A stretch of 64,000 bases of DNA, taken from the NCBI GenBank assembly GCA_017437125.1, contig JAFSBV010000008.1, forward strand, positions 1-64,000, read 5' to 3'. Within the stretch, counting starts at the first letter, position 1. Every line of letters begins with the position of its first letter. This document shows, in pieces, positions 8,398-16,637 of the stretch. Below the pieces are notes generated by a model, which worked only from the letters and a program-made list of their open reading frames with translations, ran no database searches and was not told where the DNA came from. The DNA comes from Bacteroidales bacterium. Lineage in GTDB: Bacteria > Bacteroidota > Bacteroidia > Bacteroidales > UBA932. The position numbers and the translations under genes are program-made.

Positions 8398-8535
8398 TCT
8401 GTCGCGAGACGGAGATCGGAATCTGTCGCGAGGCGGACGTCAGCCCTCCCAGATCCGCTTCGCTAACCAAAATACTGACAATCGGAGCATTTTCTTGCCA
8501 CGAGGCGGACGTGGAGCCCCTCAGAGACGCTTCGC
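8398..8535. repeat. 112-bp REP-like element R1, copy 1, with a partial extra unit
   Basis: A first half-unit (8424-8462) and a second related half-unit (8495-8535) each form a hairpin with arms CGAGGCGGA and TCCGCTTCG (or close variants), as in REP/BIME elements. A truncated extra unit precedes them at 8398-8420. Copy 2 is at 49107-49218. The first 39 bp of both copies are identical and total length is 112 bp in each. Confidence 0.8.
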
Positions 8536-8554
8536 TGCTTGATCTAATATAACA

Positions 8555-8590
8555 ACAGACCTGCATCTTGAACTGAAGATGCAGGTCTGT
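8555..8590. terminator. Bidirectional terminator between MATE and galM
   Basis: A perfect 15-bp stem (ACAGACCTGCATCTT at 8555-8569 and its complement at 8576-8590) with a 6-nt loop is flanked by A/T-rich sequence. It sits between two convergent genes and lies 20 nt beyond the galM stop. Confidence 0.75.
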
Positions 8591-8610
8591 ATTATTATGG
8601 ATCAACAGCT

Positions 8611-9747
8611 TTACTTAACGCTGAACTTATATATGCAGCGATGAGTGTAGGTCTCGCCTGGACGGAGAGTAGCTGTAGGCCACTCAGGTCTGTTAGGTGA
8701 GTCTGGGAAAAGCTGAGTCTCGATGCAGACAGAAGCTCTCATAGGATACTTGATGCCATGCTTGCCAGGAACCTCGCCTGTGAGGAAGTTACCTGTGTAA
8801 ACCTGTACGCCTGGCTGGTCTGTGTATTCCTCGAGGAGGATACCAGTTGCAGGAGAGTAAACGCTTACTGCGAGCTTGGTGATGTCACCTGCTGTGTTGA
8901 GCACCCAGTTGTGGTCGTAACCGTTTCCGAGAACGAGCTGGTCGTAATCCTGGTTGATGTCCTGGCCGATAGCCTTAGGAGTGCGGAAATCGAAAGGAGT
9001 ACCCTCTACAGGACGCATTTCGCCGGTAGGGATGAGGTTCTCATTTGCAGGAGTGAATGTGTCTGCATTAACATAAAGAACCATGTCAGTTCCCTCTACT
9101 GCGTGGTTTCCTGAAAGGCTGAAATATGCATGGTTTGTCATGCTGAGTACAGTCGGCTTGTCAGTTGTGCCTTCGTATGTGATGTCGATGGCATTGTCAT
9201 CAGTAAGCTTGTAAGTCACTACAGCTGTGACTGTGCCAGGGAATCCCATATGACCGTCAGGGTCAACCATTGTAAGCTTGAGAGTCTGAGGATCAACCTG
9301 CTCTGCCTCATAAACCTGATACTGCCAGCCCTCTGCACCACCGTGGAGACAGTTCTGGCCGTCATTCTGGTTGAGGACTACTGTCTGTCCGTCGAGTTCG
9401 AACTTACCGCCGTCGATACGGTTTGCATAACGTCCGATAGAAGCACCGAAGTCGCTTGACTTTGTCATGTAGTCGTTGATGTTGTCGAAACCGAGGATAA
9501 CGTCAACCATGTTGCCGTCCTTGTCCGGAACCATCACTGATACGAGACGTCCGCCGAAGTTTGTGATACATACCTCCATTCCATTGGCATTTGTCAATGT
9601 GTAGAGTGCTGTAGCCTTGCCGTTCTTCTCGCCCACGAAAGCCTGAGGGTCAAGTCCGGAAAGTGTCAATGCAGGCTCGTTCGAGCAAGCTGCAAAGCAG
9701 AGGGCAGCCATAGCCGCCCCTGCGATTGTCTTGAAGATTCTTTTCAT
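8611..9747 (-). CDS. galM: Aldose 1-epimerase (mutarotase), lipoprotein form
   Basis: Interconverts alpha and beta anomers of aldoses such as arabinose or galactose. The lipobox LCFAAC (Cys21) places it in the envelope, as is usual in Bacteroidota carbohydrate loci. The beta-sandwich domain carries the expected active-site segments: GRYANRI, NCLHGG (His), MTNHAYFSL (catalytic His) and CIETQLFPDSPN (catalytic Glu), the last being the usual C-terminal landmark. At 378 aa it is normal length. It is the last gene of the ara operon, 10 nt after araB, and probably speeds supply of the correct arabinose anomer to the transporter and isomerase. Confidence 0.92.
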   Translation of the reverse strand: MKRIFKTIAGAAMAALCFAACSNEPALTLSGLDPQAFVGEKNGKATALYTLTNANGMEVCITNFGGRLVSVMVPDKDGNMVDVILGFDNINDYMTKSSDFGASIGRYANRIDGGKFELDGQTVVLNQNDGQNCLHGGAEGWQYQVYEAEQVDPQTLKLTMVDPDGHMGFPGTVTAVVTYKLTDDNAIDITYEGTTDKPTVLSMTNHAYFSLSGNHAVEGTDMVLYVNADTFTPANENLIPTGEMRPVEGTPFDFRTPKAIGQDINQDYDQLVLGNGYDHNWVLNTAGDITKLAVSVYSPATGILLEEYTDQPGVQVYTGNFLTGEVPGKHGIKYPMRASVCIETQLFPDSPNRPEWPTATLRPGETYTHRCIYKFSVK

Positions 9748-9757
9748 ATGTTTAATA

Positions 9758-11431
9758 TTACTTTGCTACTTCCTCGCAGTATGCACCAAGCTTGAGATAG
9801 CGCTGATAAATCTCATCGTATATCTTCACCTGGTCAGGCTCTGGGAAATATTCCTTAGCGAAACCTGAGTTCATTGCATCCTGAGCGTCAGCTACGGTAG
9901 CATATGCACCTGCTGCTGTAGCAGCGAACATTGCAGCACCAAGGGCGCAAGCCTGGTCTGTGTTGCAGACCTTGATAGGCATGTTGAGCACATTCGAGAG
10001 AGTCTGCATTACGAATGGAGACTTGAGCGCGATACCACCGATACCGATGACATCATTGATGCGCATTCCCTCTGACTTGAATCTTTCCACGATTGCGCGT
10101 GAACCGAATGCAGTAGCCTCAACGAGTGCACGGAAGATCATAGGAGCTGTAGTACCGAGGTTGATGCCGCTGATAGCACCCTGAAGAAGCTGGTTTGCAT
10201 CAGGAGTACGACGGCCGTTCATCCAGTCTGTAGCGACTACAGAGCTCTCGCCTGCAGGGATCTTCATAGCCTCGACTGTGAGTGCAGGAATGATCTTGTC
10301 GCAAGCCTCGTCGATAACCTTTGCCTTTGTCTCCTCGTCGAGAAGTTCGGTTGCACCGAGGATGTTCTTCAACGGGAACTCGAGAACGCGGCGGAACCAT
10401 GCATAGATATCACCGAATGCTGACTGACCTGCCTCAAGACCGATCATGCCTGGCATTACGGAACCGTCCACCTGACCGCAGATACCTCTTACGAGCTTGT
10501 CGCCAAGCTCCTCCGGAGATACAGTCATGATGTCACATGTAGAAGTACCGATGACGCGTACGAAGGTATTGTTCTTTGCACCTGCTCCGATAGCACCCAT
10601 ATGGCAGTCGAATTCGCTGCCAGCAACCACTACGTCTGTAGAAAGACCGAGACGCTCAGCCCATTCAGGACAAAGCTTGCCTACAGGCTTCTCTGCTGTT
10701 GTGGTCTCAGCATAGAGACGGTCACGGAATCCTGCAAGAACAGGATCAAGGCTGCAGAGGAACTCCTCTGAAGGAAGACCACCCCACTTTGCATGCCACA
10801 TAGCCTTGTGACCTGCAGCACAACGGCTGCGAGGAACCTCGCTTATGTGCTTTGCACCGATAAGGAGAGCCGGCATCCAGTCGCAATGCTCTACGATAGA
10901 GTATGCAGCCTCACGTACGGCAGCATCCTCACGAAGAACATGAAGAGCCTTTGCCCAGAACCACTCTGAAGAGTAGATACCACCCTCATATGCAGTGTAG
11001 TCTATCTCATTTGCATGGCATTTCTCGTTGATCTCGGCAGCCTCCTTTACAGCAGTGTGGTCCTTCCAGAGAACGAACATTGCGTTAGGATTGTCTGCGA
11101 ATTCAGGCTTGAGAGCGAGAGGAGTACCGTTCTCGTCTGTAAATACAGGAGTAGAACCTGTAGTATCGAAAGCGATACCGATCACATTCTCGGCTGTTCC
11201 TGCAGGACATGCTGCAAGAGCTTCCTTGACAGAGCCTTCGAGCACCTCGATATAATCGAGAGGATGCTGACGCCACTGGTTAGCTGAAGGTACGCAATAC
11301 ATTCCCTTCTTCCAGCGAGGATAATATTTCACAGCTGTTGCGAGAGTTCTTCCGTCAGCGACATCCACAACGACTGCACGTGCCGAATCCGAACCGTAGT
11401 CCAGACCGATTACATATTTTGTATCTGCCAT
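9758..11431 (-). CDS. araB: Ribulokinase
   Basis: Cytoplasmic FGGY-family kinase that phosphorylates L-ribulose to L-ribulose 5-phosphate with ATP. The N-terminus YVIGLDYGSDSARAVVVD is the phosphate-1 loop of AraB-type FGGY kinases, and FRVIGTSTCD-like and GGIALKSPFVMQ segments follow in order. The 557-aa length matches AraB rather than the shorter xylulokinases. Translation would be coupled to neighbours: araA ends 8 nt upstream and galM begins 10 nt downstream. Substrate assignment rests on family and on the complete araD-araA-araB set. Confidence 0.95.
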   Translation of the reverse strand: MADTKYVIGLDYGSDSARAVVVDVADGRTLATAVKYYPRWKKGMYCVPSANQWRQHPLDYIEVLEGSVKEALAACPAGTAENVIGIAFDTTGSTPVFTDENGTPLALKPEFADNPNAMFVLWKDHTAVKEAAEINEKCHANEIDYTAYEGGIYSSEWFWAKALHVLREDAAVREAAYSIVEHCDWMPALLIGAKHISEVPRSRCAAGHKAMWHAKWGGLPSEEFLCSLDPVLAGFRDRLYAETTTAEKPVGKLCPEWAERLGLSTDVVVAGSEFDCHMGAIGAGAKNNTFVRVIGTSTCDIMTVSPEELGDKLVRGICGQVDGSVMPGMIGLEAGQSAFGDIYAWFRRVLEFPLKNILGATELLDEETKAKVIDEACDKIIPALTVEAMKIPAGESSVVATDWMNGRRTPDANQLLQGAISGINLGTTAPMIFRALVEATAFGSRAIVERFKSEGMRINDVIGIGGIALKSPFVMQTLSNVLNMPIKVCNTDQACALGAAMFAATAAGAYATVADAQDAMNSGFAKEYFPEPDQVKIYDEIYQRYLKLGAYCEEVAK

Positions 11432-11439
11432 GTCTTCAA

Positions 11440-12981
11440 TTATTTAAGAGCCTTGTTCAACATGTAGTAAACCTCGTTCACCCTCATCTCCTTCTTGAAG
11501 TTAGAGAGAGTTGTCTCGTCGTTGATAACGAGCATCTCGATATCTGCGAGCTCTGCATAATCCTCCCAGTACTCGGTTGTGAGGTCATATGAGAAGCTTG
11601 TGTGGTGAGTACCACCTGCGAGCATCCATGCTGCTGCACCTACCTCGAAGCTTGGCTTAGGGATCCAGAGAGCTGAAGCTACAGGAAGCTTAGGAAGCGG
11701 CTTAGACTCGATGCAGTTCACCTCGTTCACGATGAGACGGAAGCGGTTACCCATGTCAACAACTGTTACAGCAACGCCGTCACCTGTCTTGCTTGTGAAC
11801 ACGAGACGTGCAGTAGGGGTCTTGCGGACACCGATACCGAGGTGATGAACCTCAAGCTTCGGCTTCTCAGCAGCGATTGCAGGGCTGATCTCGAGCATAT
11901 GAGCCTGGAGAAGAGCTGAATTTGCGCCGTCGAAGTGGATAGTATAGTCCTCAAGGAATGATGAGCCCTTAGGGAGACCCTGGCCCATGTACCATGCTGT
12001 ACGTACGAGAGCAGCTGTTTTCCAGTCACCCTCGCCGCCAAAGCCGTAACCGTCAGCCATGAGACGCTGCGAAGCGAGACCTGGGATCTGGTCGAAGCCC
12101 TTGCCTGTCTCCTCTACGTTCACGTCACCGAGGTCATCGAAGTTCGATGTGAATGCCTTTGCACCATATGCCTCGAGAACTGCACGGAGAGTAAGCTCAG
12201 CTTTTGCAGAGTTCCATACCTTCTTATATTCAACTGTATTCTTGTCCTCAAGCTCAGGAGCGTGGTCGTACTCCTTGAAGTAAACCTCTACGAGTTCGTC
12301 AACAGCCTTGTCCTCTACCTTCTCGAAGTAAGTCATCACTGTGCTGAAAGGAACATAGTCAACATGGTAGCCGAAACGCATCTCAGCTTCTACCTTGTCA
12401 CCGTCAGTAACGGCCACATTGTTCATCTGGTCACCGAAACGGAGGATTCTCATGTCCTGTGAATCTGCCCAAGCAGCAGCAACTCTCTGCCATACTGCGA
12501 TGTGCTCGAGGGTCTTAGGATCCTGCCAGTGGCCTACAACTGTCTTGCGGCCCTTGCGCATACGTGAAAGGATGTGGGCATACTCACGGTCACCGTGTGC
12601 ACTCTGGTTGAGGTTCATGAAGTCCATGTCCATTGTATCCCAAGGAATCTCCTTGTTGAACTGAGTGTGGAGGTGGAGGAGAGGCTTGCGGAGCTTCTGC
12701 ATACCGTGGATCCACATCTTTGCAGGAGAGAATGTATGCATCCATGTGATCACACCTACGCACTTAGGATCAGACTCTGCAGCTGTCATGAGGTCAGCAA
12801 CTTCCTTAGATGAGTTTGCAGTGCCCTTATAGACAACCTTGATAGGAAGAATGCCTGAAGCGTTCATGCCTTCTACCATTGCTGAAGAGTGGCCGTCAAC
12901 CTGTACCACTGCGTCGCCTCCGTAAAGGAGCTGTGCTCCTGTTACGAACCATATTTCGTGATTCTCAAATGCTTTGATCAT
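11440..12981 (-). CDS. araA: L-arabinose isomerase
   Basis: Manganese-dependent cytoplasmic isomerase converting L-arabinose to L-ribulose. All four metal/catalytic residues known from the Escherichia coli enzyme are recognisable in context: Glu in GFGGEGDWK, Glu in FLEDYTIHF, His in QAHMLEISP and His in GTHHTSFS. The N-terminal segment EIWFVTGAQLLYG is the family opening. Length (513 aa) is standard. It lies between araD (27 nt away) and araB (8 nt away) in the order araD-araA-araB. Confidence 0.97.
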   Translation of the reverse strand: MIKAFENHEIWFVTGAQLLYGGDAVVQVDGHSSAMVEGMNASGILPIKVVYKGTANSSKEVADLMTAAESDPKCVGVITWMHTFSPAKMWIHGMQKLRKPLLHLHTQFNKEIPWDTMDMDFMNLNQSAHGDREYAHILSRMRKGRKTVVGHWQDPKTLEHIAVWQRVAAAWADSQDMRILRFGDQMNNVAVTDGDKVEAEMRFGYHVDYVPFSTVMTYFEKVEDKAVDELVEVYFKEYDHAPELEDKNTVEYKKVWNSAKAELTLRAVLEAYGAKAFTSNFDDLGDVNVEETGKGFDQIPGLASQRLMADGYGFGGEGDWKTAALVRTAWYMGQGLPKGSSFLEDYTIHFDGANSALLQAHMLEISPAIAAEKPKLEVHHLGIGVRKTPTARLVFTSKTGDGVAVTVVDMGNRFRLIVNEVNCIESKPLPKLPVASALWIPKPSFEVGAAAWMLAGGTHHTSFSYDLTTEYWEDYAELADIEMLVINDETTLSNFKKEMRVNEVYYMLNKALK

Positions 12982-13008
12982 AATTGTATTGGTTAGTGTG
13001 TTTGTGAA

Positions 13009-13701
13009 TTATTTCTTTTTCTGTCCGTAATATGCATTAGGACCATGCTTGCGGTTGAAGTGCTTCTCGATGAGAAGGTCGTTCATGGTGAGGTTCGGAT
13101 TCACGCCGTAAGCGATATATGCCATCTTTGCAACCTGCTCCATTACTACAGCATTATGAACTGCGTCGAAGCCGTCCTTACCCCATGAGAAAGGACCGTG
13201 GTTCTTCACGAGAACACCTGGAGTATGCACCGGATTCATTCCCTCGAAACGCTTGATGATGACATTTCCGGTCTCGAGCTCATATGCGCCCTTGACCTCA
13301 GCCTCGGTCATGCTTTCTGTGCATGGGATTGCGTTGTGGAAATAGTCTGCGTGAGTTGTTCCGATGTTCGGAATGTCCCTGCCGGCCTGAGCCCATGCAG
13401 TAGCATATGTAGAATGGGTATGAACGACGCCACCGATCTCCGGCCAAGCCCTGTAGAGAGCAAGGTGGGTAGGAGTATCTGAAGAAGGATTGAGGTCACC
13501 TTCAACGATATTTCCCTCAAGATCAACGACAACCATATCCTCCGGCTTCATATTGTCATATGAAACGCCGCTTGGTTTGATTACCACGAGGCCGGTCTCA
13601 CGGTCGATAGCCGAAACGTTGCCCCATGTGAAGATTACAAGTCCATGCTCGACAAGTTCGAGATTGGCCTTGCATACTTTGACTTTGAGTTCTTCCAACA
13701 T
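13009..13701 (-). CDS. araD: L-ribulose-5-phosphate 4-epimerase
   Basis: Zinc-dependent class II aldolase-fold epimerase producing D-xylulose 5-phosphate, the entry to the pentose phosphate pathway. Sequence landmarks: WGNVSAID near 25-32, [19 protein letters not shown] (catalytic Asp), [16 protein letters not shown] (two zinc His) and [12 protein letters not shown] (third zinc His). At 230 aa it is full length. It follows araR by 5 nt and precedes araA by 27 nt. AraD is preferred over rhamnulose or fuculose aldolases because of the ara neighbours and length. Confidence 0.95.
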   Translation of the reverse strand: MLEELKVKVCKANLELVEHGLVIFTWGNVSAIDRETGLVVIKPSGVSYDNMKPEDMVVVDLEGNIVEGDLNPSSDTPTHLALYRAWPEIGGVVHTHSTYATAWAQAGRDIPNIGTTHADYFHNAIPCTESMTEAEVKGAYELETGNVIIKRFEGMNPVHTPGVLVKNHGPFSWGKDGFDAVHNAVVMEQVAKMAYIAYGVNPNLTMNDLLIEKHFNRKHGPNAYYGQKKK

Positions 13702-13706
13702 GATTC

Positions 13707-14381
13707 TTATAGTTTGAAAATACCTGTCTTTCTGAATACGTTTTCATTGAAACGGTAAAGTGCCGCCCCTCTTTTGGATTCCGACTTGTCTATGGCACCC
13801 ACCTTCTCTATACACGCAGTATGAGCGACCTGCTTACGGAAGTTCCTCTTGTCCAGAGGCATACCGTAAATGGCTTCGCAAAGACTCTGCAGTTTGCTGA
13901 GCGTAAACTCCTTGGGAAGAAGATGGAACATTATCGGATATTCGGAAGCCATGCCCCTCATCTTGACAAGGGCCTTCGAGACCATCTCGTCATGATCGAA
14001 GATCAGATCAGGGCGTTCATCGATAGCGACCCAGAATGCGTTGTGGCTTTCCACAAGCTCGTGATCATAATCATCGATGTTTATAAGGGCGTAATATGCT
14101 ACTGACACCACCCTTTCGTCAGGCTCGCGGCCGACCTTGCCGAATGCCCCCACCTGTTCCATATATATATCGGTGAGGCCCGTCAGTTCGGTCAGCACAC
14201 GCCTGGCTGCATCATCCACGCTTTCGTTTTCACGGACGAATCCGCCCATCAGGGAACATTCGCCCTTCGCCGGTTCGAAGTCCCTCTTCAAGAGAAGAAG
14301 GCTTATCTTGTCGTCACGGAAGCCGAAGATGATGCAGTCCACCGCAAGGTGGAATCTGGGATGTGCACTGTAGTAACTCAT
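13707..14381 (-). CDS. araR: Nudix-related arabinose repressor AraR (NrtR family)
   Basis: A transcription factor with an N-terminal Nudix-fold effector domain (about 1-145) and a C-terminal winged helix (about 150-224). Bacteroides AraR of this type binds L-arabinose and controls ara genes. The Nudix box is degenerate: GGFVRENES is intact, but the catalytic REUxEE core reads RVLTEL, so hydrolysis is probably lost and the fold reused as a sugar sensor. The winged-helix part includes [15 protein letters not shown] and DKRNFRKQV. It is encoded inside the operon it is expected to regulate, 3 nt after the symporter and 5 nt before araD, which suggests autoregulation. Confidence 0.88.
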   Translation of the reverse strand: MSYYSAHPRFHLAVDCIIFGFRDDKISLLLLKRDFEPAKGECSLMGGFVRENESVDDAARRVLTELTGLTDIYMEQVGAFGKVGREPDERVVSVAYYALINIDDYDHELVESHNAFWVAIDERPDLIFDHDEMVSKALVKMRGMASEYPIMFHLLPKEFTLSKLQSLCEAIYGMPLDKRNFRKQVAHTACIEKVGAIDKSESKRGAALYRFNENVFRKTGIFKL

Positions 14382-14384
14382 TCC

Positions 14385-16370
14385 TTACCAGAGAGCTGCG
14401 TAAAGAACGATAACGATAAGGATGATCGCGAAAGCACCCCAAGCGTAAGTCTTGCTTGTCTGGAAGAGCTTGAGATCAAGGATGACAGCCTTAGGATCCA
14501 TCTTCTTGTCATTTGCGTCTGACCAGAGCCAGATAGCGTTGCAGCCCACGAGAGCGCCGAAGAAGTAGAATGCCTGGAATCCGATATCGTTGAGATAAGC
14601 GATAACGCTGTTCTCAGGAGTAGCAGTTTCAGGGAGACATGCGCCCCAGATGGTAACCACAGCAGCTGCGAGGATGAAGAATACACCTGCACCGCCGAGG
14701 ATCTTCGCCCACTTCACCATTGAAGCCCTGTCTTTCTGCTCAGGAACTTCGCAAGATACGAACTTCTTGTCGATGAGGGAGATGAGGACGAACATTGTAA
14801 CGAGGATCATGAACACATAACCTGCACGGAGCTGGAAGGCAACCTCAGGGCAGCATATCTTGAAGAGGATACCCATAGGGATGGTTGCGATTGCAGTCCA
14901 TACGGCTGCCTTGCTTGAAGCACGCTTCCAGAGAAGACCGAGTCCGAATACCACGATGATACCAGGATAGATGAATCCTGAGTACTCCTGAATGTACTGG
15001 AATGCCTGGTCGAGACCTCCGAGGAGAGGCTTCACTGCGATAGCGGCGATGATGAGGGCTGTAAGTGATGTGATACGTCCGACGTTCACGAGCTTCTTGT
15101 CTGATGCGTCAGGGTTGATGTACTTCTTGTAGATATCCATTGTGAAGAGGGTAGAAGTACTGTTGAACATAGAAGCGAGTGAAGAAATGATAGCCGCTGC
15201 GAGGGCTGCAAACGAAAGACCCTTTACAACTGGCGGAGCGAAGTTACGGATGAGCCATGGATAAGCGTCATCGGCAACATTGATCGATCCCTGGAGCATT
15301 GTGAACTGGTCAGCGTTCTGAGTCATGTAGAATGCGCATACGCCTGGGAGCACAACGATGAAAGGAATGACGAGCTTGAGGAGACCTGCGAATACGAGAC
15401 CCTTCTGAGCCTCATCGATGCTCTTCGCAGCGAGACCCTTCTGGATGATGTACTGGTTGAAGCCCCAGTAACCGAGGTTTGTGAGCCATACGCCACCTAC
15501 GACAGCAGCGATACCAGGTACGTTGGCGAATGCACTTGCATTGTGAGATTCCTGGATCACGAGATGGAAGTGGGTATCCCTTGCATATTCTCCTGTAGTG
15601 AGTGTCGTGTAAACGTTCTTGAGACCCTCCATTGCAGCACCGTCACCGGCAGCCTTGAGAGCGAACCATGCTGTGATGAGGCCACCTCCCACGAGGAAGA
15701 ACACCTGCATTACGTCGGTCCATGCAACAGAAGCGAGACCTCCATAGATCGAATAGATACCGGCAACAAGGAAGAGAACGACAACAATGATCATTCTGAG
15801 AGAGATCATTGTCGATCCCAATGCCACATACACATTCTGAAGACCGAGGATCTGCTCGATTGCAAGAGCTCCGAGCCATGCTACCGAAGTAAGGTTGACG
15901 AATACATAGAGGAAGAGCCAGAGCACTGAGAATGCAAGACCTACACCGTCATTGTACCTCTCTCTGAGGAACTGAGGGATAGTGAAGATCTTCTGCTTGA
16001 GCATCACAGGAAGCAGGAACTTACCGATCACGATGAGAGTAACCGCCGCCATGATTTCGTAAGCCGCAGTAGCGATACCGTCACGGAAACCTGTTCCGGA
16101 CATACCGATGAACTGCTCTGCAGAGATGTTTGCCGCGATGAGCGACGCACCCACAGCCCACCATGTCAATGTGTTACCGGCGAGGAAGTAGTCGTTTGCG
16201 CTCTTCTCCTCACCCTTCTTTGTACGGCCGAGGAAAAGGCCGAGAGCCACCAGGACAACAAGATATACGACCAGAATGACGAGGTCGATGGTCTTGAATC
16301 CTGACGCACCGATGGCTTGACCGAGATTGATCGAACTCATGGTCTCACCGAGTTTCTGTACAAAATTCAT
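14385..16370 (-). CDS. Sodium:solute (sugar) symporter, SSS/SGLT family
   Basis: An inner-membrane Na+-coupled transporter, likely for L-arabinose or a related monosaccharide. The 661-aa product has about 14-15 hydrophobic segments. After TM1 come NDYFLAGNTLTWW and GASLIAANISAEQF, typical of SGLT-like symporters. The segments RYNDGVGLAFSVLWLFLY and YIQEYSGFIYPG match the substrate-path regions of the family. It is the first gene of the ara operon and is transcribed divergently from the 964-aa GH127-like gene across a 267-nt regulatory region. Substrate is inferred from context. Confidence 0.9.
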   Translation of the reverse strand: MNFVQKLGETMSSINLGQAIGASGFKTIDLVILVVYLVVLVALGLFLGRTKKGEEKSANDYFLAGNTLTWWAVGASLIAANISAEQFIGMSGTGFRDGIATAAYEIMAAVTLIVIGKFLLPVMLKQKIFTIPQFLRERYNDGVGLAFSVLWLFLYVFVNLTSVAWLGALAIEQILGLQNVYVALGSTMISLRMIIVVVLFLVAGIYSIYGGLASVAWTDVMQVFFLVGGGLITAWFALKAAGDGAAMEGLKNVYTTLTTGEYARDTHFHLVIQESHNASAFANVPGIAAVVGGVWLTNLGYWGFNQYIIQKGLAAKSIDEAQKGLVFAGLLKLVIPFIVVLPGVCAFYMTQNADQFTMLQGSINVADDAYPWLIRNFAPPVVKGLSFAALAAAIISSLASMFNSTSTLFTMDIYKKYINPDASDKKLVNVGRITSLTALIIAAIAVKPLLGGLDQAFQYIQEYSGFIYPGIIVVFGLGLLWKRASSKAAVWTAIATIPMGILFKICCPEVAFQLRAGYVFMILVTMFVLISLIDKKFVSCEVPEQKDRASMVKWAKILGGAGVFFILAAAVVTIWGACLPETATPENSVIAYLNDIGFQAFYFFGALVGCNAIWLWSDANDKKMDPKAVILDLKLFQTSKTYAWGAFAIILIVIVLYAALW

Positions 16371-16424
16371 AAGGTTTAAAGATTAGTTTATGTTATTAAT
16401 TGTTGATAGTTTTCTCGTAACATG

Positions 16425-16456
16425 CAAAATTAGAAAAAAACGAGTGTATAATCAAC
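16425..16456 (-). promoter_or_regulatory. Promoter of the ara operon
   Basis: On the minus strand, a perfect -7 box TAATTTTG (16432-16425) is preceded by GTTG (16456-16453), a -33-like box, with 20 nt between. The -33 box lies inside the short palindrome at 16443-16459. Confidence 0.55.
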
Positions 16457-16459
16457 ACT
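16443..16459. promoter_or_regulatory. Candidate AraR operator
   Basis: AGTGTATAATCAACACT has 5-bp inverted arms around a 7-nt centre and overlaps the -33 region of the symporter promoter, a position suited to a repressor. Assignment to AraR is inference from position only; I did not match it to a published motif. Confidence 0.3.
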
Positions 16460-16484
16460 TGCTACTATATACGGAATGACAATT

Positions 16485-16512
16485 TTGTACGATTGATAGC
16501 AAAATCGTACAA
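16485..16512. promoter_or_regulatory. Perfect 10-bp inverted repeat, candidate HTCS site
   Basis: TTGTACGATT (16485-16494) and AATCGTACAA (16503-16512) are exact inverted arms with 8 nt between, midway between the divergent symporter and GH127-like promoters. The 12-mer GTACGATTTTGC, read on the minus strand from 16510, recurs exactly at 35148-35159 upstream of SusC and GH97. Confidence 0.5.
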
Positions 16513-16530
16513 CACGCGTCTCGTGTTACG

Positions 16531-16550
16531 TTTTTGGACAATAGTGACAG
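16531..16550 (+). promoter_or_regulatory. Shared activator-like motif, GH127-like promoter
   Basis: TTTTTGGACAAT followed by AGTGACA starts 61 nt before the -7 box at 16592. The same 12-mer followed by TCTGTCA starts exactly 61 nt before the -7 box of GH97. It is a candidate binding site for the HTCS output domain. Confidence 0.5.
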
Positions 16551-16567
16551 AAATAGAATTCCTAAAG

Positions 16568-16599
16568 TTTGCCTTTCCTCGATTTCTTTGAGAAATTTG
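16568..16599 (+). promoter_or_regulatory. Promoter of the GH127-like gene
   Basis: TTTG at 16568-16571, a 20-nt spacer, then GAAATTTG at 16592-16599 (7 of 8 matches to TAnnTTTG). The predicted leader before the ATG at 16638 is about 30 nt. Confidence 0.5.
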
Positions 16600-16637
16600 C
16601 ATTAATAAACTAAATACTAACCATAACTGATAGATAA

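Noticed and set aside
8258..8605. Minus-strand frame with repeated ADLGGLTSASRQ peptide
   Set aside because: The peptide is translation of element R1; the same appears in the frame at 48332-49270. Not a protein family.
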